Below, piece after piece: positions 36,189-45,086 of a stretch of DNA of 64,000 nt. Source of the stretch: Archangium lipolyticum (GTDB lineage: Bacteria; Myxococcota; Myxococcia; Myxococcales; Myxococcaceae); the NCBI RefSeq assembly GCF_024623785.1, contig NZ_JANKBZ010000004.1, positions 248,001 through 312,000 on the forward strand, in the 5' to 3' direction. The first letter of the stretch is position 1. Each line of letters starts with the position of its first letter. The translations under genes were made by a program, and so were the position numbers. The notes under the pieces were generated by a model. It searched no databases, had not been told where the DNA came from, and worked only from the letters and a program-made list of their open reading frames with translations.

Positions 36189-37379
36189 ATGAAGAAGACA
36201 CTCCTGGTCGTGACCCTGCTCGCCGCCGGCACCAGCCAGGCGGCCGGCCTCGCCATCGATACCCAGAACGCCCGGGCCACCGGCATGGGCTCCGTGGGCG
36301 TGGCGAGCTCGCAAGACGCCTCGGCCATCTACTACAACCCCGCGGGCATCCTCGGAGTCACCAAACTGGACGCGCAGCTCGGCGACTCCCTCATCCTCCT
36401 CGGCCTGGGCTTCACCCGCGAGGGCGGCTCCAAGCAGACACAGAACACGGTATCCCCTCCACCCCACGCCTACTTCGTCTACAAGTTCGACGAGAAGGTG
36501 GCGGCGGGCGTGGGTGTCTTCACCCCCTTCGGGGCCAACAGCAACTGGCCGGATGACTTCGTGGGGCGCTTCCTCGCCAAGAGCTCCAAGGTCGCCACCT
36601 ACGACATCAACCCGACCGTGGCCTTCGCCCCCATGCCGTGGCTGCGGTTCGGCGCCGGCTTCCAGGCGGTGTATGGCACCGTCGACGTCAGCCGCCAGCT
36701 CAACCTCATCACCACCGAGGGTACCGCGACGCTGTCGGGCAACGACTGGGGCATTGGTTTCAACGCCGGCGTCCAGGCGGACGTGGTGCCGCAATTCCTC
36801 ACCCTCGGCGTCCAGTACCGCAGTCAGGTGGACATGCGCTTCAAGGGTGACGCGGACTTCAACACGCCTCCCGAGTTCGCCCCGGTGACGCCCCCGGATC
36901 AGCCCTTCACCCTGGACGTGACGATGCCCGCCTCGCTCGGGCTGGGCGTGGCCATCGTTCCCCTGCCGAAGCTGCTGGTGTCCGCCGACGTGAACTGGGT
37001 CCAGTGGTCCACCGTCGAGCAGCTCTACTTCCAGCTCCAGGACACCCCCCAGGCCAATCCCCCCGTCCCCAAGAACTGGGAGGACCGGTGGAACGTCCAC
37101 GTGGGCGCGGAGTACGGCCTGACGAGCAGTCTGGCCGTGCGCGCGGGCTTCGTCTACGACCCGACCCCCTCTCCCGAGGAGACCCTCTCGCCGGACCTGC
37201 CCGACGCCGACCGCATGCGCATCACCGTGGGCGCTGGTTATTCCTTCTCCTCCTTCCGCGTGGACGCCGGCTACCAGCTCGTCCTCCTCTCGGACCAGGA
37301 GAGCACCTTCCAGCCCCTGCCCGGCACCTACAGCGGCTCGGCCCACGTGGTGGGCCTGACACTCGGTTACTCGCAGTGA
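36189..37379 (+). CDS. FadL/OmpP1-family outer-membrane transporter
   Basis: A 396-residue protein with signal peptide MKKTLLVVTLLAAGTSQA, then the FadL-type N-terminal plug region GLAIDTQNARATGMGSVGVASSQDASAIYYNPAGI, and amphipathic strands throughout (FGAGFQAVYGTVDV, ITVGAGYSFSSFRVDAGYQLVL), ending VVGLTLGYSQ. These channels admit long-chain fatty acids or other hydrophobic compounds. It is 24 bp after the esterase lipoprotein and probably co-transcribed. Its length is slightly under E. coli FadL but normal for the family. Confidence 0.88.
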   Translation: MKKTLLVVTLLAAGTSQAAGLAIDTQNARATGMGSVGVASSQDASAIYYNPAGILGVTKLDAQLGDSLILLGLGFTREGGSKQTQNTVSPPPHAYFVYKFDEKVAAGVGVFTPFGANSNWPDDFVGRFLAKSSKVATYDINPTVAFAPMPWLRFGAGFQAVYGTVDVSRQLNLITTEGTATLSGNDWGIGFNAGVQADVVPQFLTLGVQYRSQVDMRFKGDADFNTPPEFAPVTPPDQPFTLDVTMPASLGLGVAIVPLPKLLVSADVNWVQWSTVEQLYFQLQDTPQANPPVPKNWEDRWNVHVGAEYGLTSSLAVRAGFVYDPTPSPEETLSPDLPDADRMRITVGAGYSFSSFRVDAGYQLVLLSDQESTFQPLPGTYSGSAHVVGLTLGYSQ

Positions 37380-37384
37380 CCCGT

Positions 37385-37450
37385 CCTCCCTGTTAGGGAG
37401 GAATCCGGGTGACCCGGGCCCGGCCCCTCCGTGGGTGCCGGGCCTCGTCA
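37385..37450 (+). terminator. terminator region of the FadL operon
   Basis: Two hairpins lie after the stop at 37379: CCTCCC-TGTTA-GGGAGG (37385-37401) and GGCCCGGC / GCCGGGCC (37417-37444), the latter followed by TCGTCATTTCTCC. The SEC-C gene starts shortly after, so termination may be partial. Confidence 0.6.
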
Positions 37451-37474
37451 TTTCTCCAGGAGAGGTACAGCACC

Positions 37475-38749
37475 GTGAGCAGCCAAAAGCCCGGACGCAA
37501 CGACCCCTGCCCCTGCGGCAGTGGCAAGAAGTACAAGGCCTGTCACGCCGCCGAGGACCGCGCCCGCGAGGTGTCCGCCGCGCCCGCCGCACCCCAGCAC
37601 CCCATCGCCAGGGACCTCGAGGCCGCCATGGGCATGCTCGGCGACTCGGACATGTCGCGCGTCTCGGAGGCCCTGGAGCGACTCGGTTCGTTGCTCGCCG
37701 GGTGGGGCCCCGCCCCGGGTCTGCGCTTCGACGCCACGGCCTTCGACACGCACGTGTCCCGTGAGTTCGAACGCATGGAGGACGCCATCGAGCGCGACGC
37801 CGCCCAGGCCAAGAACGCCCTGCGGCTCGGTACCCTTCGTGAGCTGGGCACGCGCTCGTTCCTCGAGAAGCTGCGCTCCACCCTGCTCGCGCGCGCCACC
37901 ACCGCCGGCCTCTCCTCCGAGGACCGTCAGGCCCTGTGTCTGGGCGCCCTGCTCTCCTCCACCCCCAAGGGCGGCCGCTTCCAGCCCGAGGACCGCCCCG
38001 TGCTGGACGTCGTCTTCGACGTGCAGTTCCGCGAGTGGGCCTCCCGTCAGAGCCGCGAGCTGGCCTCCAGAATGGAGACGCTCCAGGCGGGAGGCGCCCT
38101 CTCCGAGGAGGCCGTCGACGCCCTCCGCAAGGCCGGAGAAGGCGAGATGGAGCCCCTGGTGAAGTACGTGGAGGCCGACCCGAAGCTCGCCTCGCGCATC
38201 GCCCAGGAAGGCCGCGAGCGCGCCACCCGCGTCGAGTCCGCCATGCGTCTGGGCGCCATGCCCTCCGTCTTCACCCCCGACGAGCAGGTCTGGCTCACCA
38301 CCGTCCTCTGGGAGCCCTTGAATGCCTTGAAGACGGGCTCCAGCGACAAGGACCGCACCGCCACCGTCTCCGCCTTCCTCGCCGCCGTCAGGACCGCCCT
38401 CGACTCGGACAAGGAGTTCCTCGCCGGCATGCTCGACCGTCTGCGCATCCGCTCCAAGGACGCCACCCTCGACGAGGCCACCTGCGCCTTCCTCTCCGAC
38501 GCCGCCGTCGCCTTCGAGGCCGAGCCCGTCCGCATGGTGCTCGCCGCCATCCTCACCTCCCGCAACGAGCCCCAGGCCCGCTCCGCCGAGGAGCAGGTCG
38601 TCCGCGCCGACCTCGAGGCCAAGACCCGCTGGACCGCCGAGGACCTCGAGCCCTACCGCGAGCTCCTCGCCAGCATGAACCTCCCCGCCCCCGCCGAGCG
38701 CATCCGCCGCGCCCAGGAGTGGCTCCGCTCCCACCCCATCGCGATGTGA
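37475..38749 (+). CDS. SEC-C motif protein
   Basis: A 424-residue soluble protein from the GTG at 37475, with AGGAGAGG about 8 bases upstream. The N-terminus carries the SEC-C zinc motif NDPCPCGSGKKYKACH (Cys12, Cys14, Cys23, His24), known from SecA tails and many other bacterial proteins. The remaining 400 residues are helical with no known domain; many Arg/Glu pairs and an Ala-rich composition suggest a repeat-like scaffold. SEC-C binds zinc and mediates protein or ribosome contacts. A function beyond zinc binding cannot be assigned. Confidence 0.82.
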   Translation: MSSQKPGRNDPCPCGSGKKYKACHAAEDRAREVSAAPAAPQHPIARDLEAAMGMLGDSDMSRVSEALERLGSLLAGWGPAPGLRFDATAFDTHVSREFERMEDAIERDAAQAKNALRLGTLRELGTRSFLEKLRSTLLARATTAGLSSEDRQALCLGALLSSTPKGGRFQPEDRPVLDVVFDVQFREWASRQSRELASRMETLQAGGALSEEAVDALRKAGEGEMEPLVKYVEADPKLASRIAQEGRERATRVESAMRLGAMPSVFTPDEQVWLTTVLWEPLNALKTGSSDKDRTATVSAFLAAVRTALDSDKEFLAGMLDRLRIRSKDATLDEATCAFLSDAAVAFEAEPVRMVLAAILTSRNEPQARSAEEQVVRADLEAKTRWTAEDLEPYRELLASMNLPAPAERIRRAQEWLRSHPIAM

Positions 38750-38752
38750 CCC

Positions 38753-39454
38753 TCAGCCCCGCTCGAACACCAGGAAGTACTGGTCCGGCAGGAAGTCGTG
38801 CGTCCCGACCTGCCGGAACCCCACTGACTCCAGCTCCCCTCGCACCTGCTCGGGCGGCAGCTTGTGCTCCGCCGGTGGGCCCCTCGGCGACTCCTTCCGG
38901 TAGTCGATGATGACCACGCGCCCCCCCGGTCTCAGCGACTCATGGACCCGCCGCATGTAGCCGGCCCGGTCTCCGAAGTGGTGGTACGTGTCCACGATGA
39001 TCGCCACGTCCACCAGCTCCGGCAGTCTTGGGTCTTCCGCTCCGCCCAGCACCGGCTCCAGGTTGCCCAGGTTCTCGCGCTTCGCCCTCTCGCCCAGGTA
39101 GCGCGCCATGTCCGGCTCGATGTCCACCCCGTACACCCGCCCCCTCGGCACCGCCCTCGCCAGCCTCACCGCGAAGTACCCCGTCCCCGCTCCGATGTCC
39201 GCGACCTTCGCGTCCTCCGGGAGCGCGAGCGCCTTCACCACCTCGTCCGGCTTCTGCCACGTGTCCCGCTCTGGATCGTCGAATCGCTTCGCCCACTCCT
39301 CCGCGTTCTCGAAGCGGTGCGGCATCCCTCCGTGATGTTGGCCTTGGTGTTGGCCAGGGTGTTGGCCGTGTTTGCACCCCGTGGCCGACAGCAGCATCAC
39401 TGTTGCGAGGACGTACAGGACTCGGGGACTCGGAAATCGCTGGTTGGCGCTCAT
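38753..39454 (-). CDS. class I SAM-dependent methyltransferase with lipoprotein signal
   Basis: A 233-residue protein with GGAGAA before the ATG at 39454. The N-terminus is a lipoprotein signal (VLYVLATVMLLSATGC, Cys27), followed by a His-rich linker HGQHPGQHQGQHHGGMPH (29-46), then a methyltransferase domain with motif I VADIGAGTGYFAVRLA (from about residue 84), acidic GVDIEPDMA, and motif IV-like VDVAIIVDTYHHF. The core looks like cytoplasmic methyltransferases but is predicted to be exported, where SAM is not known to be available. Homologues with such signals occur in other proteobacteria. The substrate is unknown. Confidence 0.75.
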   Translation of the reverse strand: MSANQRFPSPRVLYVLATVMLLSATGCKHGQHPGQHQGQHHGGMPHRFENAEEWAKRFDDPERDTWQKPDEVVKALALPEDAKVADIGAGTGYFAVRLARAVPRGRVYGVDIEPDMARYLGERAKRENLGNLEPVLGGAEDPRLPELVDVAIIVDTYHHFGDRAGYMRRVHESLRPGGRVVIIDYRKESPRGPPAEHKLPPEQVRGELESVGFRQVGTHDFLPDQYFLVFERG

Positions 39455-39495
39455 GGGCTTCTCCTTTACACGGATCTCACTGCCACGGGTTCTCT

Positions 39496-39530
39496 TACCC
39501 TCACCCCGTCCCTCTCCCAGAGGGAGAGGG
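39496..39530 (-). repeat. dispersed stop-proximal hairpin repeat, copy 5 (reverse orientation)
   Basis: On the minus strand it reads CCCTCTCCC-TCT-GGGAGAGGG then ACGGGGTGAGGGTA. It starts 1 bp after the stop of the LVIVD gene at 39532, in that gene's direction. Confidence 0.85.
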
Positions 39531-39531
39531 T

Positions 39532-41094
39532 CTAACCCTCGGGCAGGATGAGTAGACCTCTCGCCGTGTCAATCACATACAGGTACCCGTCCCCTGGCAC
39601 CCTCATCCCGATCGCCCCATCGTAGAAGCTCCCCCCTCTCCCCTCATCCGTCTCCCGGTACGTGTTGAAGTACCCCACCTCCCTCGGCTTCTCCGGCTCC
39701 GATACGTCCAACACCCTCACCCCGTGTTGGTAATGCGCGATGTACAGCCTCTCCCCCTTCAACACCATGTTGTGGATCGACGCGCTCGGCCCCAACTCGT
39801 ACTCGCCTATCCGGTGCGGATTCGTTGGCTCCGTCACGTCCAGCACCCTCAGGTGCGCCCCCCAGTTCTCCCCTCCCTCGAATGCAATGAGCCGCTCCCC
39901 GAACCTCCCCACCGCGTTCGCGTGGCTCGTCGCGTACGGATATGTGTACGTGCTCAGTTTCCTCGGCTGCTCCGGATCCCCCACGTCCACGATCAGGTAA
40001 CCCCCAGACCAATGGTTGATGTACAGCCTTCCCTCGTACGCCAACGCGTCGTGCGGATAGCCCACCTGCGCATTCGTCGTCGCCCCCGGCTCCGCGTACA
40101 TCCCCCTCAGCACCGGCGCCGTGGGCGTGCCGATATCGAAGATGAGCGTCTGTGGTTGCGGGCCCGGTGACATCGCGTACAGGCGATCCCCTTCCACGAA
40201 GACCGTATGCACGTCGATCCGGCCCCCCGGATAGCTCCGCAGCAATCGCGGCTCCTCCGGCTTCGAGATGTCGAAGACGATCACTCCCGAGCTCGCGCTC
40301 GCCACGTAGAGCGCGTTCCCCTTCGACCACACCCCGTTCCAGTAGTTGTCCGTCGGCAGGGCGATCGTCTTCTTCAGCACCGGCGCCCTCTTGTCGCTCA
40401 CGTCGAAGACCGTGAGCCCTCCACCCTCACCCCCATCCGGCACCGACACCACGTAGGCGTGCCCCTGCGTGACGTAGACGTCCACTGGCATCCCCTGGTC
40501 CACGAATGATTCGGATTCGAGCCGCAGCCCCGAGGCCTCCGCCTCCCCCGCGCGCCGCTCCCACTTCTCCGCCAGGAAGGTGCCCGAGACGGAGGGCCTG
40601 CCACCGCGGCAACTGACGAAGCAGCCGTACAGCCGGTTGCCCTCGGCCCGGCAGCCCACCAGTGAATCGCGCTGGGTCGACCTCACGCTCGACAGGAAGA
40701 AGCTCTCCGCGTCCACCCGCCGCTGCGTCGGCGTCATCCCTTGATAGGAATCGAGACTCCCGTCCGCCGACACACGGAAGGCGTCCGGGTCGATGCGCGG
40801 TAGCGGGGCGTCGATCCGGTACACCAGCGTGAAGACTCCGTCCCGTGGCAGGCCGCCCAGCGAGGCCCGGTCACACCCCGCCAGGTCGAAGGACTCGAAG
40901 TCCCCACACGCCGCACCGCTGGTGGACAGTCCGCAGGTGGCGTAGCGGCCCATGTCTTCCCAATCCCCCCGTGCATCGGTGGTGGTGGGAGACGGAGGAG
41001 GCGCCGGCTCCTCGGGACGGCAACCCGCCAGGCACAGTCCTCCCATGGTCAGGAGTGCACTCGCTCGGCTCATCCATCTCAGCAGTGTGAACAT
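39532..41094 (-). CDS. LVIVD-repeat lipoprotein
   Basis: A 520-residue protein from the ATG at 41094, with GAGGAG about 8 bases upstream. The lipoprotein signal ends LAGC (about Cys25). Seven to eight repeats of the LVIVD type form a propeller: GLTVFDVSDKRAPV, GVIVFDISKPEEPRLL, TLIFDIGTPTAPVL, YLIVDVGDPEQPRKL, LRVLDVTEPTNPHR, VRVLDVSEPEKPREV. A Cys-containing region precedes them (TCGLSTSGAACGDF, VGCRAEGNRLYGCFVSC). Such proteins are exposed on the outer or periplasmic surface and have no known enzymatic activity. It is divergent from the MYXO-CTERM operon; the shared promoter is only 83 bp. Confidence 0.82.
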   Translation of the reverse strand: MFTLLRWMSRASALLTMGGLCLAGCRPEEPAPPPSPTTTDARGDWEDMGRYATCGLSTSGAACGDFESFDLAGCDRASLGGLPRDGVFTLVYRIDAPLPRIDPDAFRVSADGSLDSYQGMTPTQRRVDAESFFLSSVRSTQRDSLVGCRAEGNRLYGCFVSCRGGRPSVSGTFLAEKWERRAGEAEASGLRLESESFVDQGMPVDVYVTQGHAYVVSVPDGGEGGGLTVFDVSDKRAPVLKKTIALPTDNYWNGVWSKGNALYVASASSGVIVFDISKPEEPRLLRSYPGGRIDVHTVFVEGDRLYAMSPGPQPQTLIFDIGTPTAPVLRGMYAEPGATTNAQVGYPHDALAYEGRLYINHWSGGYLIVDVGDPEQPRKLSTYTYPYATSHANAVGRFGERLIAFEGGENWGAHLRVLDVTEPTNPHRIGEYELGPSASIHNMVLKGERLYIAHYQHGVRVLDVSEPEKPREVGYFNTYRETDEGRGGSFYDGAIGMRVPGDGYLYVIDTARGLLILPEG

Positions 41095-41177
41095 ATCGGT
41101 CACTCCTCGGACTCGTCGGTATACCGCATGCCCCACGACGTCTATCGTCGGGCCCTGTCCCCTCCGGAGTGTCGCCC

Positions 41178-42503
41178 ATGAGACTCCCGCTCTCCGTCCT
41201 CTGCTGGTTGGTGCTGGCTTCACTCGCGCTGCGTGCACCTCCCGCCCTCGCGCACGCGGGCCTCCCCGAGACCTCCAACGTCACCGTCCGCCGCGGCCAC
41301 CCCGAGGATCTCTTCGCTGGCGCCACCTTCGGCGCCGTGGTCTCCCGCGACAGCGGGAAGACCTGGCGGTGGATCTGCCCCGAGTCCATGCTCTACGGCG
41401 GCTGGCGCCCCGAGTCCTTCCTCTGGCAGGCCAATGGCGACCTGCTCGCCGCCACCGGCGCCTCCCTCATCCGCTCGCGCGACGGCGGCTGCACCTGGCA
41501 GGCCCACCCCTTCTTCTCCTCCAACAACCTGTGGCCCTCGGGCCTCGAGGCGCCTCCCTCCACTCCCTCGCGCCTCTGGGTGACGACGGCCCGCGCCTCC
41601 TCCCCCAATGGCCTCTTCCGCAGCGATGATGGTGGCGAGACGTTCACCGCCATCGACGCACTGCGGAGCACGACCCACGTCTACTCCTCCGTGAAGGTCG
41701 CTCCGTCCGACACGCGGCGCATCTACGTCTCCGCCGATACGCCCCAGGGACTGCGCATCTTCCGCAGCGACGACGAGGGCTCCACCTGGGAGGAGATTCC
41801 CCATCCCTTCCCGGAATACTCGGTCGACTCGCGGCCGTATGACCTGCTCGTCCTCCGGGTGGCGGAGAACGACCCGGACCACCTCTGGGCCCGCGTCACC
41901 GCCCAGGGCTGGACCTATCTGCTGGAGAGCAAGGACGGAGGCCACTCCTTCCAGTCCATCCTCCATCCCCCCAACCAGGAGCATGATGGTCTCGACGAGT
42001 ACCTCGTCGGCATCGAGGTCTCCGCCGACGGGCGCACCGTCTGGGCCGCCACGTACACCCGCTTCTTCCGCATCCGCGAGGGTGGGCCCACCACCCTCCT
42101 GTCACTCCCCGAGGGCAATGCCTGCGCGGACCGCCAGGGCGACACCCTCCTCGTCTGCGGCTCCACCTGGGTGCATGACTGGGCCCTGGCTCGCACCCGC
42201 GACGAGGGCGACACCTTCGAGCCCCTCTTCTCGCTCCCCCACATCCTGCCCCCCGCGTGCCCCGCCAGAACCCCCACCCAGGACATCTGCCGGCCCCGCT
42301 GGCCGCAGTTCGCCCCCTCCATCGGCGCGGACCCCACCCTGCCGCCAGAAGAGCCCGTCACGGTGGAGCCCGGAACGCCGGAGCCTCCCCCCAAGAAGGG
42401 CGGGTGCTCGTCCGCCGGGGGACTCGTGCCCGCCGCATGCCTCCTCACCCTCACCCCGCTCCTCCGCTCGCGACGGCGCGATCCGGAGTCCTCACGGAGA
42501 TGA
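41178..42503 (+). CDS. exported BNR/sialidase-type propeller with MYXO-CTERM tail
   Basis: A 441-residue protein from the ATG at 41178 (GGAG 8 bases upstream; an in-frame GTG at 41169 lacks the spacing). A Sec signal precedes Asp-box-like repeats (SRDSGKTWRW, SRDGGCTWQA, SDDGGETFTA, SDDEGSTWEE, SKDGGHSFQS), the pattern of BNR propellers. The C-terminus is a Pro/Glu linker, then GGCSSAGGLVPAACLLTLTPLLRSRRR: a Cys, a hydrophobic helix and an Arg cluster, the MYXO-CTERM sorting signal processed by myxosortase to yield a surface protein. It is the first gene of a four-gene operon. The role is unknown; no sialidase catalytic residues were sought beyond the Asp-boxes. Confidence 0.82.
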   Translation: MRLPLSVLCWLVLASLALRAPPALAHAGLPETSNVTVRRGHPEDLFAGATFGAVVSRDSGKTWRWICPESMLYGGWRPESFLWQANGDLLAATGASLIRSRDGGCTWQAHPFFSSNNLWPSGLEAPPSTPSRLWVTTARASSPNGLFRSDDGGETFTAIDALRSTTHVYSSVKVAPSDTRRIYVSADTPQGLRIFRSDDEGSTWEEIPHPFPEYSVDSRPYDLLVLRVAENDPDHLWARVTAQGWTYLLESKDGGHSFQSILHPPNQEHDGLDEYLVGIEVSADGRTVWAATYTRFFRIREGGPTTLLSLPEGNACADRQGDTLLVCGSTWVHDWALARTRDEGDTFEPLFSLPHILPPACPARTPTQDICRPRWPQFAPSIGADPTLPPEEPVTVEPGTPEPPPKKGGCSSAGGLVPAACLLTLTPLLRSRRRDPESSRR

Positions 42504-42505
42504 AC

Positions 42506-43099
42506 ATGAGACACCCGAGCACCGCCTGCATCACCGCCCTGGCCCTCACCCTCTCCGCCTGCGACCCGGAGACCTCCGAGTCCGAGTGCGGTGAGCCCCT
42601 CTACGCCGGCAAGGCCACCGACGAGGCCTGGCGCGCCATGGTGGACGCGCGCAAGAAGCCCCGCGACTCCTCCAGGGCCGTCACCCTCCACTCCCCCACC
42701 GAGGGCGAGGTGTACTCGGCCGACGCCACTCCGCCCGTCTGGCAATGGAGCTCCCTGAGCGCCTCGCTCTTCCGTCCCCAACCCCCCCGCGCTCCCCGTT
42801 CCCTCGCCTCGTGGTTGGGCGAGCTGCTCGTCCCCTCCGCCCACGCGCACCTGCCTCCCTACACGGGGGACCTCTACTGGGTGGAGGTCTCCACCCCCGG
42901 CGGCAAGTGCCCCGTGGTCCAGGTGCTGACCTCGGAAGTGTCTTGGCAGCTCGACGCCAACTCCTGGGCCGAGCTGGGCAAGAACGCGGGCAAGGACCTC
43001 ACCGTGCAGGTGACGAGCGCCCACCTCCTGCAGAACACCGTCACCGAAGGCCCCTACTCGCTCGCCACGCCCCGCACCTTCCGCAGGGGTGCGCCATGA
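42506..43099 (+). CDS. lipoprotein, middle gene of the exported operon
   Basis: A 197-residue product. The ATG at 42506 has GGAG 6 bases upstream; an ATG at 42500 overlaps the previous stop (ATGA) and is the alternative. The lipoprotein signal ends LSAC. The mature part is about 170 residues with two early cysteines (CDPETSESECGEPLYAGKATDEAW), a His-Ala-His (PSAHAHLPPY) motif near the middle and strands TGDLYWVEVSTPGGKCPVVQVLTSEVSW. The HAHLP segment could bind metal, but no known family is recognised. It overlaps the next gene by ATGA. Confidence 0.7.
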   Translation: MRHPSTACITALALTLSACDPETSESECGEPLYAGKATDEAWRAMVDARKKPRDSSRAVTLHSPTEGEVYSADATPPVWQWSSLSASLFRPQPPRAPRSLASWLGELLVPSAHAHLPPYTGDLYWVEVSTPGGKCPVVQVLTSEVSWQLDANSWAELGKNAGKDLTVQVTSAHLLQNTVTEGPYSLATPRTFRRGAP

Positions 43100-44325
43100 G
43101 GCTCCTCGTGCCCGCCCTGCTCGCGCCACTCGCGCTCGGAGCCTGCTCCAACGACAAGGTGCCGGAGCTCGACTACTCCATCGACTCCCCCTGGCCCTCT
43201 GCGCGGGAGCTGCCCCCGCTCGGGAGCGGGCGCATCGTCGTCACCAACAGCATGGACGACACCGTGAGCCTGCTCGACCTGGACTCGTTGGGCTCGCCGG
43301 GCTGGGGAGAGCTCGCCCGCGTCCCCGTGGGGCTCAACCCCGTGGAGTTGGAAGGCCCCCACCACGCCGCCTTCTCGCCACGCGGGGACTTCTACTATGT
43401 GGGCCTCTCCTACTCCGTGCCTGGCGCCGGCTCCGGCCCTCACGGGGCGCACGGCACCGGCACCGCCGACGGCTACTGCCTCAAGCTGGACGCGAAGGAC
43501 AACCACCTCGTGGGCTCGGTGCGCGTGGACCGCAACCCGGGCGACCTCATCGCCAGCGCCGACGGCCGCACGCTCTTCCAGACCCACTTCGACCTGCTGA
43601 GGATCACCGACGTGGCGCGCCGTGGCGGGCCCGAGAGCGACATGGACGCGCGGCTGGCCATCCTCGACGCGGACACGATGACACGCAGGGCGATGGTCAC
43701 GGTGTGCCCCGCTCCCCACGCGGTGCGCCTCTCCCCGGACGAGAAGCGGGCCTATGTCACCTGCATCTCGGACGAGGTGGCCGTGGTGCAACTGGACGCC
43801 GAGGGCTACCCCGTCACCCGCCTCAAGGTGGCCACCAACGCGGGCACCGCCGTGGCGCCCCGGCACGAGCCCTATGCGCTCACCGTGTCGCCCATCGATG
43901 GCTCGGTCTGGGTGAGCTCGCTCACGAGCGGCGTCGTGCAGGTCCTGGACCCGGAGTCGCTGACCATGCGTCCCGAGCGCGCCGTACACGTGGCTCACAG
44001 TGGCTCGCCCATGTTCGGCGCCTTCAGCACGGACGGCCGCACGCTCTACATGCCCTACAGCAAGCAGGACGTGGTGGCAGTCATCGACACGGCCGTCACC
44101 CCGCCCGTGGTGACCCGGGAGATTCCGCTCGCGCCCTCCGGCTGCGTCAACGCACATCAGGTGACGCTGACGCCAGATGGCCAGCACGGGCTCGTGGTGT
44201 GCGAGGGTGGCCACCAGGGCCCGGGCACACTGCATGTGCTCGACCTGGCGGCGGGCACGGTGACGAAGACCGTGACGCTGGGAATCTATCCGGACTCGGT
44301 GGGCATCCTGCGGGGGTCGCCATGA
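43096..44325 (+). CDS. YVTN-type beta-propeller lipoprotein
   Basis: A 409-residue lipoprotein (signal ending LGAC). It contains propeller blades typical of YVTN/cytochrome-cd1-like proteins: GRIVVTNSMDDTVSLLDLDSL, HHAAFSPRGDFYYVGLSYS, PHAVRLSPDEKRAYVTCISDEVAVVQLD, TVSPIDGSVWVSSLTSGVVQVLDPESL, GAFSTDGRTLYMPYSKQDVVAVID. No haem ligands are evident, so it is more likely a binding or scaffold partner of the following cytochrome. The ATG overlaps the preceding stop and its stop overlaps the cytochrome start. Confidence 0.82.
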   Translation: MRLLVPALLAPLALGACSNDKVPELDYSIDSPWPSARELPPLGSGRIVVTNSMDDTVSLLDLDSLGSPGWGELARVPVGLNPVELEGPHHAAFSPRGDFYYVGLSYSVPGAGSGPHGAHGTGTADGYCLKLDAKDNHLVGSVRVDRNPGDLIASADGRTLFQTHFDLLRITDVARRGGPESDMDARLAILDADTMTRRAMVTVCPAPHAVRLSPDEKRAYVTCISDEVAVVQLDAEGYPVTRLKVATNAGTAVAPRHEPYALTVSPIDGSVWVSSLTSGVVQVLDPESLTMRPERAVHVAHSGSPMFGAFSTDGRTLYMPYSKQDVVAVIDTAVTPPVVTREIPLAPSGCVNAHQVTLTPDGQHGLVVCEGGHQGPGTLHVLDLAAGTVTKTVTLGIYPDSVGILRGSP

Positions 44326-45017
44326 GGTGGCCGTGGCTGGGAGCGGTGCTGCTCGCGGTGGGCTGTGGCCCCGTGCCCGCGGCGGAATACGGCGAGGAGC
44401 TCTTCAGCGACCCGAAGCTGTCGGGCAGCCAATACAACACCTTCTCGTGCGCCACGTGCCACGCGACGACCGCCACTCCCCCGAAGGACGAGGTGTACGC
44501 GGGACTGTCCCTCTATAATGTGGCGTCCCGCCCCCACTGGTGGGGCGGCTACGAGACGCGCCTGCTGGACGCGGTGAACTTCTGCTACACGGCCTTCATG
44601 CGCGGCGTCACCCCGCTCGCGCCGGACGACCCGAGGAGCCGCGCCCTCTACGAGTATCTGGTCCGCATCAGCCCGGACGAGACCGCGCCCGCCCAGCCCT
44701 TCACCCTCATCAAGGACATCACCGACGTGCCGCGAGGCAACGCCAGGCGGGGCGCCGACGTCTACGAGGCCGCCTGTCGGGAATGCCACGGTGAGGCGCA
44801 CACCGGGAAGGGCCGGCTGACACAGCTCGCGCCCGTGCTCCCCGAGGTCTCCCAGGAGTACGGCTCCCTCTTCCCTGGCGTGGCTCCCGGTCTCATCTTC
44901 ATCGAGAAGGTCCGGCATGGCCGCTTCTTCGGCGTGGGGGGAAACATGCCGCCGTACAGCCGCGAATCCCTGTCCGATGAGGACCTGGGAGCACTGCTCA
45001 CCCATCTCGGCCTCTAG
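44322..45017 (+). CDS. di-haem cytochrome c lipoprotein
   Basis: A 231-residue protein with lipoprotein signal ending AVGC (Cys15). Two haem-binding motifs are clear: CATCH (43-47) and CRECH (152-156), each in a cytochrome-c-like domain with distal methionines possible (GGNMPPYS at the C-terminal end). It belongs to the exported di-haem cytochrome class that passes electrons between periplasmic partners or to a terminal acceptor. It is the last gene of the coupled operon and would give the propeller proteins a redox function. The redox partner is unknown. Confidence 0.85.
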   Translation: MRWPWLGAVLLAVGCGPVPAAEYGEELFSDPKLSGSQYNTFSCATCHATTATPPKDEVYAGLSLYNVASRPHWWGGYETRLLDAVNFCYTAFMRGVTPLAPDDPRSRALYEYLVRISPDETAPAQPFTLIKDITDVPRGNARRGADVYEAACRECHGEAHTGKGRLTQLAPVLPEVSQEYGSLFPGVAPGLIFIEKVRHGRFFGVGGNMPPYSRESLSDEDLGALLTHLGL

Positions 45018-45086
45018 GACCATGCCGCGAGTGGGAATCGTCCCTAACTTCCGGGACAGCCCGGATACACACGCAGGGAGACATTC

